From assembly GCA_028554755.1 (NCBI GenBank), contig JAPTOF010000003.1, positions 5,727,501 through 5,791,500 on the forward strand: DNA of 64,000 bases. Direction: 5' to 3'. Of this stretch, positions 46,505 through 58,500 are shown one piece after another. The position numbers and the translations under genes are program-made. The stretch is from Cordia subcordata (lineage: Eukaryota > Streptophyta > Magnoliopsida > Boraginales > Cordiaceae). The first letter of the stretch is position 1, and every line of letters begins with the position of its first letter. A model generated the notes under the pieces. That model saw nothing but the letters and a program-made list of their open reading frames with translations. It made no database searches and was not told where the DNA came from.

Positions 46505-47146
46505 CAGTGGCGGGTCATTTTTGGGTTGGGGGGGGGGGGAGTACGGGCGATGGCTTCCCCTAGCCCAAAAAAATGATAAAAAGCTAATTCTTTTTGTGTA
46601 TTTGTTTAAAAAAATATTATATTTGTATTTTCGGCCCCTACCTTAAAAAAATATAATATTTGTATTTAGGCCCCTGCCCATGGCTCAAGAAAAAATAATA
46701 GTAAGTATATATTTTTATTATTTAATAAATTCTCCAAGTTAATTAGCAATTTCATCCCAAATTTGTTGGTTAGTTAGTTCATTTTTAATGATTCTTAATA
46801 ATAATGTTATCAATTCTTTGTTAAAAATTTAGTTAGTGATATTTAATTAAGCTTTGGCATCTTTATTAATTATTCTTTTTGGTAATAATATGTTTTATAA
46901 TGAAAGAGGTAAGGGACTAATGAAGCATTGATCTTGTTAATAATTTATATATAGATGTATGTATGTATGTATGCATGTATGCATATATATATATGTATGT
47001 ATGTATTTATGTATGTATGTATGTACAATAATGTATTGGTGCTATTTCCTATATAGAATATTTTGTTAAAAGATTTTATTAATTTTTTGAATAAAAATTT
47101 TTAATACTTCTCCTTCCTTTTGAAGCTCAAATTCTAGCGCCACCAC
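46505..47146. mobile_element. hAT-like nonautonomous transposon (642 bp)
   Basis: It starts CAGTGGCGG and ends CGCCACCAC, an imperfect short inverted repeat of hAT type. TATATGTA, 8 bp, is repeated exactly on both sides (46497-46504 and 47147-47154), the hAT target size. Because the left copy lies in a TA repeat, part of this match could be chance. Inside are a 13-base G run near 46530 and ATGT repeats near 46955-47025. No transposase is encoded. Confidence 0.7.
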
Positions 47147-47170
47147 TATATGTAGGTATGTATAAATTTA

Positions 47171-47898
47171 GGGCTTATTCAGTAAATTTAGCTATTGGAG
47201 TAGCTGATAGCTGTTTAGGTGGTTGATAGCTATTGTATTTTAGTTGTTAGCGGATGACTGTTTAACTAGCTGATTGAATAAAATGTGTTCGGTAAAATTA
47301 GCTGATGAATGTTAAATGACGTAAAAGGACATTGATATCATGTTATTATTATTATTGTTATTATGATAACTGTAATTACTGTTACTATTATAGGAATAAG
47401 ATAATACATTTTATAATTAGATACTTATTTTATAATCATATTTTAATATTAAAGTATAACTAATTTTTTGATAAAACATTTATATCAATATTACAAAAAT
47501 TAATTTTAATAGATTCAAAATTATTTTGTTAAAAAAATGTACTAATAAAACTTATACTTTTAGTAATGTTGATTATATAGAAATTAAAATTCATTTTTAT
47601 ATTATTTCTTATTTATATTTGTAAAGAAAAGGTAAAAATATAGAGAGAGATTGGAAAAAGAATAGAAAAATAAAAAAAATGCAAAAAGGGTAGAATTGCC
47701 AAAAAAAAAAAAATGAAAAGTTAAAAGCTACTTGAAACGCTAAAATTTTTAGCTTTTGAGAAACGTTAGTTAAAACACTAAAAGATACGTAAAAAGCTAC
47801 TTGAACTGCTAGTTTACCGAACAATAATAATTTAGCAAAATAGTGTTTTGACCAGTCAAAACGCTAAACACTACTTGAAAAGCTGTTGCCGAACACGC
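47171..47898. mobile_element. 720-bp MITE family, copy B (inverted)
   Basis: The left end GGGCTTATTCAGTAAATTTA matches the right end of copy A, and the right end (read inward GCGTGTTCGGCAACAG) matches its left end. Internally it shares TCAAGTAGTGTTTAGCGTTT and the AGCTGATAGCTGTTTA block. It has no coding capacity. I could not see a clean target duplication. Confidence 0.75.
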
Positions 47899-49045
47899 AT
47901 TTTGACCTTACTAAATAAACTATATTGTGATCGGAAAAAAAAATGAACTATGTTTGTCCTCGTTCAAACTCAAGATTAGCTTCTCCCTTTTTTCATTTTT
48001 TTTAGGACAAAAGAGGTAATTATTGACTTGTTCTAAGTATGCACTATAGTTTAAACAAAAATTTGAGTTAAATTCTAACATTTTCTATAATATGCGAAAT
48101 GGTTGTACCGTGGAATTATAGTGTGACTGTTGCACTCAATCACAATAATTTTATCAAGTCAAAAAAATTGGACACAATTTGAATTTGATTAGACAGTGAA
48201 CTTAGTCCAATTAAAAATAATAATGTGACCATTTACACAGTTGCAATGCAAGTGATAATTTACTTGTATAGACGTGTATATATAACATACCTATGTGTGT
48301 GATTAACTTCTCATTTTTCTAAATAAACATATTTAACACATGATCAATAGCTTATTTATCATTCACTTCAGACATGCACCCGATCTACTGTGCACCCACC
48401 CATCTACATATACTGGGTTGTTTATACTGGTTTGTTCGTGTAAGACACACACTAGTACAAGAAAAAGAAAACCTAATTTAAGCAACATCAAAAAGCTATG
48501 AAAATAATTCTCAGTGGCGTCACTTCGAAACGAACACTTAGAGTTCACGCAATAGAACACAAAATATATAAAATCGATGCAACTATATACTCACCAACAA
48601 CTAAAATCAGCTCGAATCGCTGTAGACAAAAAACAGAAAAAGCTGCCGATTAAAGAGTCGTCAGAATGTGAACTCTTTTTTTTTTGAGAAAAAAGTGAAG
48701 AGAGAAAACAAAAGAAGCCGCCAATTAAAAAGTCAGTAGAATGTGAACTTTTTTTAAAATAGTGTTCAATTCTCCCCTGGTGCACAATGCTTAAAGTATA
48801 GGGTATTATTTGCATTTAACATCATGCATTTAAATTAAACTAAAGTGATATTTTTATTTAATAACAGAAAATTACTCTTGTATCTATCTTAGCTTAGTAA
48901 ATTTTATGATAGTCCAAAACTTATATTTTAAGTTGGTCAATAATTTTATTGCATTAATGATGAATGAACATAAATGAACTTAAAAATATTTAACCTGAAC
49001 AAACAAGGAAACAAATCAAATCTTGTATAAAACTCTACTTAAAGA
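47899..49045. other. Intergenic, no gene recognised
   Basis: AT-rich DNA containing the imperfect duplication at 48636-48760. The minus-strand frames at 48363-48560 and 48591-48815 have no domain I recognise. Confidence 0.45.
48636..48760 (+). repeat. Imperfect tandem duplication, about 73-bp unit
   Basis: Two copies share the order AAGCTGCCGATTAAAGAGTC / AAGCCGCCAATTAAAAAGTC, then AGAATGTGAACT and a T run. No function is suggested. Confidence 0.6.
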
Positions 49046-49218
49046 TAACCTTGTTTTGGTATAATTAGTTGTTTATGTAGCTGATAACTATTTGTATTTT
49101 ACCGATTAGCGAATAGTTGTCTAATTAACTAATTAGAGAAAATGTGTTTAATAAAAGTAACTATTAGGTTAGTTGATAAATTTAAAATAACATGAAAAGC
49201 ATAAATTTCACCTTCGTC

Positions 49219-49249
<31 letters not shown>

Positions 49250-49607
49250 GAAGAAGAAGAAGAAGATATCTTATTATTTAATACATTATTTTAATACTAC
49301 AAATATTTTTCTTCAGTAAAGAAATAAAATAAAGAAAACCTATAAATTATAGAGAAAAGAAAAAAGGACAGAACGAAAATAAAACATAATTAAAATAAGA
49401 GTAGGATAAGAAAAAAAAAAGAAACTAAAATACTTAACATATACTTGAAATCTTAACTTTGACCCAAAAAACAAAAAGAAATACTTGAAATCTTAACGGT
49501 TTACAAAAGTTACTTTTCTTTTTTGCTCGAAACTTTATAAAAGTTACTTAAATCACTCACAAAAAAAAAAAAAAAGCTGACCAATATACGAAACACTTTT
49601 ACAAGAA
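49046..49607. mobile_element. 720-bp MITE family, copy C (diverged)
   Basis: Same orientation as copy B: GTAGCTGATAACTATTTGTA, GATTAGCGAATAGTTGTCTA and the AAAATGTGTT segment follow in the same order. The right half is degraded and partly replaced by an ATA/AAG microsatellite (49219-49266). The ends are poorly preserved. Confidence 0.55.
49219..49266. repeat. (ATA)n(AAG)n compound microsatellite
   Basis: About ten ATA units run directly into about six AAG units. Confidence 0.9.
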
Positions 49608-49911
49608 TAGTGTTTAATTTTGTATTTTGATTAAATGTTACAAATTAAATTTTCTCTGAATCTCCTATATAAAAACTTACTCGCTCGCTGCTTGCCTGTC
49701 AAACCAGCAGGCCAACCTCGGCGCTCTACGCAATCAAATTCACCCCACCCCCCCTCGCCCCCTCCCCCCCCTCACTTTTCTCTCAAAGTAAAAACTCTGA
49801 TTGCTTACACGCCATTAACTAATTTGAATAGATTCCATGATTTTTGATTCAATCATCATAACAATATATTAAGTAGCCCAGCCCAATTCTCTCTTCACTG
49901 ATTAGCTTCAG

Positions 49912-50544
49912 GTGATTTGAACAATCTTATTTTTATTTCCAATTAAGCATAGAAATTTACTCCATTTTTTAATATGATCTTGATCTGCTACTTGTATATG
50001 CTTTCTATATTTCCTGTATGTATTGATTTTCTTCATTTCGCTCTATGCATGCTGCTTTTTTTCCCCTTGATTCCTTGTTTTTCTTGGGTATATATCTGTT
50101 ACCTATAGTTTACATCTCTGTCTAAGCATATGCTTACGTCTAGTTTTCGGAGAAATACATGAATGTGTTTTAAAGGGGCCGCAACGGTTAGAATTGTTGT
50201 TGTCGTGTGACTTGGAGGTTACGGGTCAAGACCCGAAGTGGGTCGATTTGTATTGGCGTGTAATGCATGTTTTGTATAGATGTATCTATATATGGGTCAT
50301 TGCGTTTGCGCCATAGTGAGAAATCTGTTTGAGGATTTCTTTAGTTTAAGTCATGCTTTTTGTTTTCTGTTTCAGTTGTTTGTACACGAAGAACAGAGAT
50401 CAAGGTTTTTAGTTTTAGTTTAAATAGTTGGATGTTTCATATATGTGTATATCTGAATAAATAACATTGTGATTGCTCAATTGATGATATAATTGTTTGA
50501 GGATTTCTCAGTCTTTGTTATCTGCTATTGTTTTCTGTTTTCAG
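49912..50544 (+). other. Probable 5'UTR intron of ATG13
   Basis: The donor GTGATT follows TTAGCTTCAG at 49911, and the acceptor TTTTCTGTTTTCAG ends at 50544. Another possible acceptor, TCTGTTTCAG, ends near 50376. The preceding CT-rich stretch (49735-49790) fits a transcribed leader. A tRNA-derived SINE lies inside. The model is inferred from splice signals. Confidence 0.45.
50168..50300 (+). mobile_element. tRNA-derived SINE (Au-like) in the ATG13 leader intron
   Basis: GGGGCCGCAACGGTTAGAAT opens a tRNA-like head, followed by TTGTTGTCGTGTGACTTGGA and a box-B-like GGTTACGGGTCAAGACCC. This is the arrangement of plant Au-type SINE heads. The 3' part is degenerate and no target duplication was found. 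It is not a functional tRNA gene. Confidence 0.55.
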
Positions 50545-50727
50545 GTGTATATACATATATCGAGATTTTCAGTTTTGTGAATATACTAGCCTAGAGCTTT
50601 AGCTAGAGTTTACTTTACACTGATAAGAGATCTGGGGTGGAGCTAGAGATTGCTTGTGGGTAATAGAATTTGTTAAAGAGGGTGGCAGCAAAAGTTTTTG
50701 GTGAAGAGTTGAGCTTTATAAGGAGAA

Positions 50728-53612
50728 ATGGATTTTCAGACCCATTCTCAGGCCGAACACAGTAGGTTTGAGCAAATACTCACGCAGTTTCTTCTGAAAA
50801 GCTTGCATATAATATTGGATTCAAGGGTGCCTTCTCTTCGACCATATAGTCGTAGTGGAGAAGTCAAAAAGAGTGACAAATGGTTCAATCTGGTATTAGG
50901 AGATCGTCCCCCTGCTATGGATAATTTGCACTTTTGGCATAGGAATTTGATGGAACCTATGATAATTGATATAATTTTAGTTCAAGAACAGCCAAGTTCT
51001 TCTTCGGGGCAAGATTCATGCAAGACTTCAGAACTGGGGATGCTGAAGGAAACGGTGATTGAGAGGTGGGTTGTTCAATATGAGAATCTGAGGACAATAG
51101 CTCCACCAGGTGATGGCCATTACAAGAAAATGTACCAGAAATCAATAATACTTTTGCGGTCACTTTATACAGTAATGAGGTTCCTTCCAGCTCAGAAGGC
51201 CTTTCAGAAACTTTTTTCATTGAGTCAGATGTGTGATTTTGACATCAATTACAAGGTCTCTTCATTTAGTGCTCCATTCTCCCGGTCAGAGGAGAGGTTG
51301 ATGAAGCAATATAATTTGACACCTGTTGATGCTCAACAAGGCCGCCTTTCTATATCTGTGACATATCGTGAAAATCTGTCTGATTTCAACCTGGAAACTT
51401 CTGCATCATTCCCACCCGAGATCATTACAGATTATGTGGGTAGCCCTCTGACTGACCCTCTGAGGGCTTTCCCTTCTATCTCTGCAGATAAGGGAGGTCG
51501 TCTTGCATCATTTTCCACAAGAGGGACGCAACCATCTTCTTCAACACCATTTCAGCGGCCTGCCACTTGGACAAGTGGTGTTTACAGGCCTCAGAACCAA
51601 CAATTCCATGGATCGCCACCACTGTATTGGACACCACACACATCATCTTCTACACCTACTGATGTGTATGGCCACAAGATTCAGAATTACAGATTGCCCA
51701 CTCACCACAAATATACGCAATCAGATGATTATCAACTTTCACCTCCATTCTCACCATCCCCTTCCCCGTCACCCCCAACATATCTATCAGGTGGAAATCC
51801 TGTGCAGAACCGTTTTCCTTCAGAAACTGCCCCTGTCAGTATCCCTCATACAATGATGGGCAGAAGTCCTAGATACCTTTCTCCTAACTTATCCGATCCT
51901 AATAGACATTCTCTCCCACCTTTCTCTCCCAGAAGCACAAGATACAATCCTTCATCCCAGGAGTCTCCTTCTGGAATGAGGTCATTGCGGAAATTAGATT
52001 CACTAAGGGTGGGGGAATCAAGCTCTAGAACACCAAGTCCTGGACAGGAGGTAGGTGTAATTCCTTTGGCCAATCATGTCTAGTTTTTTCTTAGCTTTTG
52101 GGTCTGCTTTTCTAGCTTATTCTCACTGATACTCATTCTTTAGATGTCAAGAGATGCCAAGTGTGATTCAGGACGGTTCTCAGGTTTGTTATCTTCAAGT
52201 GGTTCACCGCGTGTTGGAATCTCAAGGAGCTCCAGTAGATTATCTTTCCAGGATGACATGGATGTCGGTGATTTTTCCTATCCATTTATTGTCGATGACA
52301 TTGACGCACCTGACTCCCAAGCTAGGTACTTCCACTTCTAAGCTGTGGTCCATGTGTCCACACATGCTGCATTAGTAACTTAAATGGATATGTGCTACAT
52401 TTAAGTATCAGCAGATGATAATAGCTCCTAACATGTTGTTCTCTACTAATAATCAAATAACCATGATTGTTGCATGTCAGGAATAGATTTCTCTTAGAGG
52501 CTATAGGCATACTTGTGTTTAGCTGAGGTGACTGTAGATTGGATTGGAGTTGACTCCTGGATGATATGGTCAAGGCAACCATCAAAATTGCTTGAGCCAA
52601 TCAAAAAGGACAGTTCTGAAAAAATGTTCCAACTGTCTTCTTTATCTGAAATGACGAGACAATTTATGGTCCTCTGATTTTCACTTTATCCGTCATTTGA
52701 GGCTCAAGAATGCCAAAAGATTAACATGATCATGCACTTGTTTACAAAATGTCAATCTTGATTGAAAAACTTGGGTAAATATTTTGATGATTTGTTCCCT
52801 AATCTATTTAAAACACTTTCAGCATGCAACATCGAAAATCGATAACATTTTACCAAAATTTTGGAGTGCCTGAGTTTGTTTCGCCATACATGAGTAAACT
52901 CATAGCAGTTAGTGAGCTCATGGTTGCTTCGGTGATTCCTGCATTTCATCTGGTGCCAGGGCCAGCATTTTATCATTGTTGTCATCATATATAAATTGGA
53001 AGCATATATGCAATTTATAGTGCTCGAATACCTTATCTTTATAATTTAAACAAGAAACTGCTCTATGTTGGGTCTTACAGCTAACAAAGGTAAACTTGAA
53101 TGAATTGATCAGGTCCCTCCTGGACTTGGTACATCTAAATCTTTTCAACTATGGTCTGCCCTCATCGCTGTATCTTTTCAAATATGTTCTTATTCTTCTT
53201 TTCCTTTCTGGTCAAATTGGATTCCAGTTGGAAGAAATATACATACTTAGAATTGCTTTTGACTTATGGCATATTGTTTTTCTTCTTGCGGTTCAACAGC
53301 CAGCATCCTGATGCAAAGAAAGGCTCAGAGTTTTCTTCACGTGCATCTTCAGCAGTGAGAAAATCACAAGATACTGCTGTTGCTGCACTTGTTCATATGC
53401 TAAGAACAGCTCCTCCTCTCCGTCAAGATTCAAGTTGTTATTCTTCTCAGGCCTGTAAATCTGAACTTGAGGTGGGAGAAGGTGCTGCTTCAGGATTCTT
53501 CATGCCTCGTAAGACCTCAGATGCATTGGAGGAGTTAAGGTCTTATAAACAAATGAAGGATTTATTACTTTCCAAGAGCGCAGCTCGCGTTGCTAACAAG
53601 GAAGAAACTTAG
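50728..53612 (+). CDS. ATG13: ATG13, autophagy initiation complex subunit
   Basis: Exons 50728-52050, 52144-52325 and 53300-53612 join in phase to 605 aa, close to Arabidopsis ATG13a (about 600). Residues about 10-225 are the HORMA domain, with the plant ATG13 blocks FEQILTQFLLKSLHIILDSR, DKWFNLVLGDRPPA, NLHFWHRNLMEPMIIDIIL and MKQYNLTPVDAQQGRLSISV. Residues about 225-440 are a Ser/Pro-rich disordered tail with many SP sites (PPFSPSPSPSPP), the region regulated by phosphorylation in the family. The C-terminal exons carry conserved motifs including DDMDVGDFSYPFIVDD and ALVHMLRTAPPLRQD. ATG13 binds the ATG1 kinase and starts autophagosome formation at the phagophore when nutrients or TOR activity fall. 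The start ATG follows AAGGAGAA and matches the family start. Intron 1 is only 93 bp; reading through it stops at 52081. Confidence 0.96.
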
Positions 53613-55568
53613 GTCCGATGATTACTGAAGTTGTTAACTAGGCGGGTGAGTTGATGAAGTGCGTGGAATTGTTGCCGCATTCAGAGAAGATGGCTTCATT
53701 GGAGGACACCTAATTTAGTAGATGAACTACCATTTTGTACATATAATGACCGACAGACTAGGTATCTTCCCCTACATTTACTTTCTTCTAAAGAAAAGGA
53801 TCTATCATTAACACATCCCAAAGAAGTTCACACAGGAAATAGAAGTTCAATAGTTTCTCTCTTTCTCAGGGATTTTATTGATTCAGTTGCTGATAATTTT
53901 GTGTAGTCTAGCAAAAGGGAAACGCAGCATAACGGGTTAGTTGGCTGAACTTGAAGATATCTAAATATGCGGGCAGATTTCCATTGCCATAAAATCTGGC
54001 ATATGATAAGATTTTTATTAGAAAACTAATGGATGAAATAGAACCTCACGTTATAAGATGATCCTCACTTGGATCAATTTCATAATGAGTATCACCACTA
54101 ATAGTATGCTGCATTTCGTTTCCTTTTGAAATCATATCACCTTCTCACTATGCTAATATATTTGAAGCACCCGTGAAGCCTTTTCCGGTTACTAAGGCTG
54201 GATCAATTTACTTCATCAAGATTGACCTCTAAAGTTGGTTCGTCCAAAGCCACAACGGCTACTGCAAAACAACTCAAATAAAAAAGATTGGAAAAAGAAT
54301 ATCATTGCAGCCATTATGAAGAAGCCTAATTGGTGTTTTTCCTTTGTTTTTCGTGAGCTGAAGAGCTCTTTGGGCTGTTTTTCTCTTCATAGCGTCGCTA
54401 GAGGCGCCCCCCCCCCCCCACCACTACTGAATCTCCTTATCTGGCTTTTTTTTTTTTCCTTATTTTTACGAGTTGTATAAGCATCCTATTGGTAGCTTGT
54501 AGCTGTTGGTTTTGAACTCTTTTCGTTGGTCTCTGTCTATGCTGCATTTGGTTGGGGATGTTATCATACCTTCTTGCTTGTTTGAAAAGATCATGGCAGT
54601 AGATGTTTAGTTCAATTTTGCTGACAACCAAAAGATATTGAGAGAAGTATGATGCTAATTGATTCCTACATCTTGATACCTCTTTTAAGGTCAAAACTTG
54701 GGCTGATTAAGGAAAAGTTGGAGGAGTTGTAAGATTCTTTTGCGTAATGTATTAGACTATTTCATCAAGCCAAAACTGTATTAGATTTATTATTCTAAGA
54801 CTATTTGTTTGTTGGAAAATAACTTATTAGGAGGAAATAGAATATTTTTTGGTGTTTGATTGTTATGTTGAAAAGTATGCTGGGTGTAAGAGAAAGATAA
54901 AGAGTTAATGTGTGTAGAGATAATTTTTTTTCTTTGGTTTGTAGAAAATAATTTTTTTTACCATTTTTAACTAAAATTTTCTGTTAATCAAAAGGTATTC
55001 TTTGAATGATAAACATTCTGCTGTTACCATTAAGAAAGAAAATTTTCTAACAAGCAAACGGAGCCTAAGGATATATATCTTATGGTGCGATAATTTCTTA
55101 GTACAAGCGTCAAATGGGTCTCAAAACTCAATTTTTATTCGTGAGCTAACATTATCACCTTTTATTTTTAAACTAGTTAAGTACATCGCGCGCATATTTA
55201 TTAGAGACTTAATGGAGTGATTAAGAAATATTAGAACAGAATTCTATTGTTTTTAGTAGTATATAATGTTAAATTCCTTTAACTAAATACTTAAAATTTA
55301 GAAACTAAGATTATTTTTTCTAAGTAAAGGATAATTTAAAGTCGAGATGTGTGTTATTCCATGACTAAAAGAAAAAATAATTGTGAGACTTCAAAGGAAA
55401 TGGCAAATACAATATCAAATGCTAAAGATGCAAATCATCATACCAAACTTGTAAGCACTTCATGGAGCTGCAAGAAAAATTAAAATCAAAATATCATTTG
55501 CATATGTAGCAGCCTTGAAGCTCTTTAGGAATGTAGCTCTGACCTAAAAAACAATTTCAATCACAAGG
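53613..55568. other. ATG13 3' flank and intergenic DNA
   Basis: The first several hundred bases are presumably 3'UTR. A short C run lies at 54410-54419. Frames such as 54235-54480 and 55002-55220 have no recognisable domain. No mobile element could be delimited. Confidence 0.45.
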
Positions 55569-55785
55569 GGTTGTCTAGACTGGTTTTTTTTTTAAAGTAT
55601 TTTTAAAAATATTTTTTGAAAAAAATATTTTTTAAGAAGTTGAAAATTTTGGTTTCTAAAAAAAAAGTCGTATTTGAGTTTTTTTTTTTAAGTATCAATT
55701 TTTTTTGGAAGCCAAGCTAAATAATTATTATAAAAAAAACTGTACGTTTTCCGGAAAAGCCAATTTGGACCGACCCTAAACCTCT
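55569..55785. mobile_element. Harbinger-related MITE (about 217 bp)
   Basis: The left end GGGTTGTCTAGACTGGTTTT and the right, read inward, GGGTCGGTCCAAATTGGCTT form a diverged inverted repeat. The interior has the poly-T, TTTTTAAAA and TATTTGAG blocks typical of this family (compare 37228 and 60925). A further partial end, CATTTGGATCGCTTTTTTTA, lies at 55887. Confidence 0.5.
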
Positions 55786-57120
55786 TCTTGTATAAGAAAT
55801 TTATATTCCGTTTTAAAATGACCATAAAAACTGGATATTAAACAAACCAAAACACAACCATGTTCACAAAGCTCTTCCTAGGACTCATTTGGATCGCTTT
55901 TTTTAAGCGTGTAATTTATAATTTCTCAAAAATATTTTTTCAAAAAATTAAAGCTTTTCGCTTTCAATAAAAGCAAAATTTAATAGGGCTATTTTCTTAA
56001 ACACTAATATTGATGATAGTTTTTTGAATTACGTGACCTTCTCTGGTCATCGAGTTTTAACCGTTCTCTTTTTGCTATTCGATGGAAATCCTCACTCATT
56101 TAGCAAAAAGAAAAAGAAAAAAGTCTTTCAAAACAATAGCATTAACATGAACTTTTATAGAGCTTTAAACACAAATACTAACATCTAGCTTGGATATTTA
56201 GATCCACAAGAAGAATTATAAATAGGGTTGTCAATGGAGTGGGATAAAGATTGGGTTCACAATCCCCACGCCACCCTTAGGGGGTTTTTCCCCACTACCA
56301 TCCCCACTTATACCGGTTTAAAAAAACCCCGCCCCCTATCCTACAAAGCACATGTCATCAAAAGTTTCAAAGAAGACATTGCTAAGGAGACTCCTATTAG
56401 AAACTAGTAATAAAATAACGCATAATAATAGCAAGACATATAGAGACTGGAGTAGAAATAACGAATAAACAAGAATAAACGAAATTAGTCGAGGCTTGAG
56501 AATCTCGATTTCCTTAAAGGATTTACGCTCCCTTCACACAGTGCTAAAGGTTATGGCATATTCTTCTCAGGATACAATGACTATACCTCTTGACTATGGT
56601 AGTACATCGAAACAAGAGCTGGTGAACGAGGAGCACATGACTCTCTCTGTATGAAGGAAATAAGACTAACAGAATGCTTATAAAAGTATGCAAGTATGCA
56701 ATGTACTAATACGGGAATGCTTGGTGTTTAGCTCCTTCTGGACTCGGCTATATATAGTGGAGCAAAGAGGAGCAGCCGGCTAAAAAGCAATTAAAGGAGT
56801 AATAAACCTGTCCCTCCAACAGTCAAAAACGCCCAAGAAATAAGCTCACCTGATGCCCAATAAGTTTAAATCCTGAACTTTAATGTATCAGTTACTTCCT
56901 CTTCAAAATTTTCAGGTGTTTGAGTATTTTTTCCCAAAAAAGTACAAACCGGAGCGAAAATTCGTGCCACACCCACACCCACGCTGCGTCCCCGGACCCG
57001 GCTCGGCCCGACCCGGCCGTGCCATACCCACCATGTATAGTCTTCCCTCCATATACCTCGCTGGCACACCTCATAAAGGAAGCTATATATAAAATGAGTA
57101 AAAGTTTAATGGTTTTCCTA
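55786..57120. other. Intergenic, no gene recognised
   Basis: Two GC-rich simple-sequence patches occur, at 56255-56340 (CCCCAC-rich) and 56965-57035 (CCCGGACCCGGCTCGGCCCG-like). Such patches give spurious frames in several phases. Around 56380-56760 the texture is transposon-like, but I found no domain or repeat partner. Confidence 0.4.
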
Positions 57121-57346
57121 TATGGGATACAAACCCGCACACAACCAAACTAGTAATACACTCAATTTTGGTTGTTAATTTCTCATTCACCTTTAATCCG
57201 TTTCTAACATGTAAATATATCATGTTAACCTACTCAAAACAAGGAACGTAACGATACCAACTACCGACCCTTTTGACATGCGGGACCTAACTCAAAAATT
57301 GAGTTAATATTGCTTTGACCTCATGTTAAAGCACTCTAAACTAACA
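57121..57346 (-). repeat. 3' LTR of the minus-strand Copia element
   Basis: 226 bp, matching 59230-59460 over most of its length, including AACGTAACGATACCAACTAC and CTCATGTTAAAGCACTCTAA. It differs by a few small indels and substitutions. Confidence 0.9.
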
Positions 57347-57842
57347 TTCCCCCACATGAATGAAAATTAGATGACCACTATGCAAATATGCAAATGCAGA
57401 TGCAAGAGAGAGTCTGGAAAGAGATACTGCCTCAGGATAGGTAGCTTTTGGCTTTGAACCTTCCTTAGTATATACTATCGGATTTACTCGCTGACCAGTG
57501 GACTGGATGTCTCGAACTATTTAGTTTTAGTGTAAATCAAGACAACAGCATACACACAATATCTCTTAATACACTTCTAGTTCTCATGGTTGTGTTCATT
57601 TCGGCCCAGAACATCTCCCAGTATTCATGAGTACTCAGAGAATTCAGCCTACAATTCTCTTAGGAGCGGCCCTTCCTTACTCATATAGGTGATTCTTCGT
57701 GAAGAGTATCTTGCTATACTTCACTTGGTTTTCCCAAGCTACGAAGATCATTAAAAGCTAAGCTTATCCCCATAGGCTGCACTGTCTACTTGCCATAGGA
57801 ATGGGTAAATGAGGCTTATGCCCCTACAGTGCTTGAATAGAG

Positions 57843-58500
57843 TCACACATAATCCAGTTTCCCCTTTGAACCAAGATTCTGGGATCTCTTGTCAGTGAGG
57901 TAGGGTTGACAATTATGATGACTTTTTAGTTGCTCTATAGGCTTAAGATCTATTCTACTCAACAACTTAAGAACTTGCTCTCTATTTACACCTTTGGTGA
58001 GTGAATCTGCAATATTATCCTTAGACTTTACATAATCTAAAGTGATAACCTCATTAGAGAGCAACTGCTTAACGGTGTGATGTCTATGGCGTATATGCCT
58101 AGACTTACCATTATACATGACACTTTGTGCCCTGCCACAGTGAATACTGACAGTAGCTACAGGTTTTGGCCAATATGGAACGTCCTCTAAGAATTGTTGA
58201 AGTCATTCTGCTTCTGCTCCAGCTTTGTCTAAAGCAATAAATTTAGACTCCATAGTGGATCTGGCTGTACATGTCTGCTTAGAGGATTTCCATGACACAG
58301 CTGCTCCAGCTAAGGTAAAGACGTATCCACTTGTGGATCTTGAGTCTTTTGTGTCAGATATCCAATTTGCGTCATTTTATCCTTCTAACACAACTGGAAA
58401 AGTAGTATAGTGCAATGCGTATTTCATGGTGTATCTCAAGTATCTTAAGACCCTGATTAGTGCAACCCAATGTTCTTGACTTGGATTACTAGTTTATTTA
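57843..58500 (-). pseudogene. Copia RNase H and 3' end remnant
   Basis: On the minus strand the RNase H segment with [18 protein letters not shown] (about 58250-58200) is followed by SRHIRHRHHTVKQLLS and DNIADSLTKGVNREQV, the conserved Copia C-terminus. An in-frame TGA interrupts it near 58203. No complete enzyme can be made. Confidence 0.88.

Noticed and set aside
49635..49847. 70-codon frame with a proline-rich run before ATG13
   Set aside because: It lies in a CT- and C-rich leader tract and shows no family resemblance.
50168..50300. Possible tRNA gene
   Set aside because: Only SINE-like A- and B-box resemblance; no cloverleaf could be formed.
51503..51856. 117-codon alternative frame inside ATG13
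   Set aside because: His/Pro-rich shadow of the disordered ATG13 tail in another phase.
56866..57153. Several overlapping frames on both strands over a GC-rich patch
   Set aside because: GC-rich simple sequence leaves many frames open; the proteins are low-complexity and mutually exclusive.
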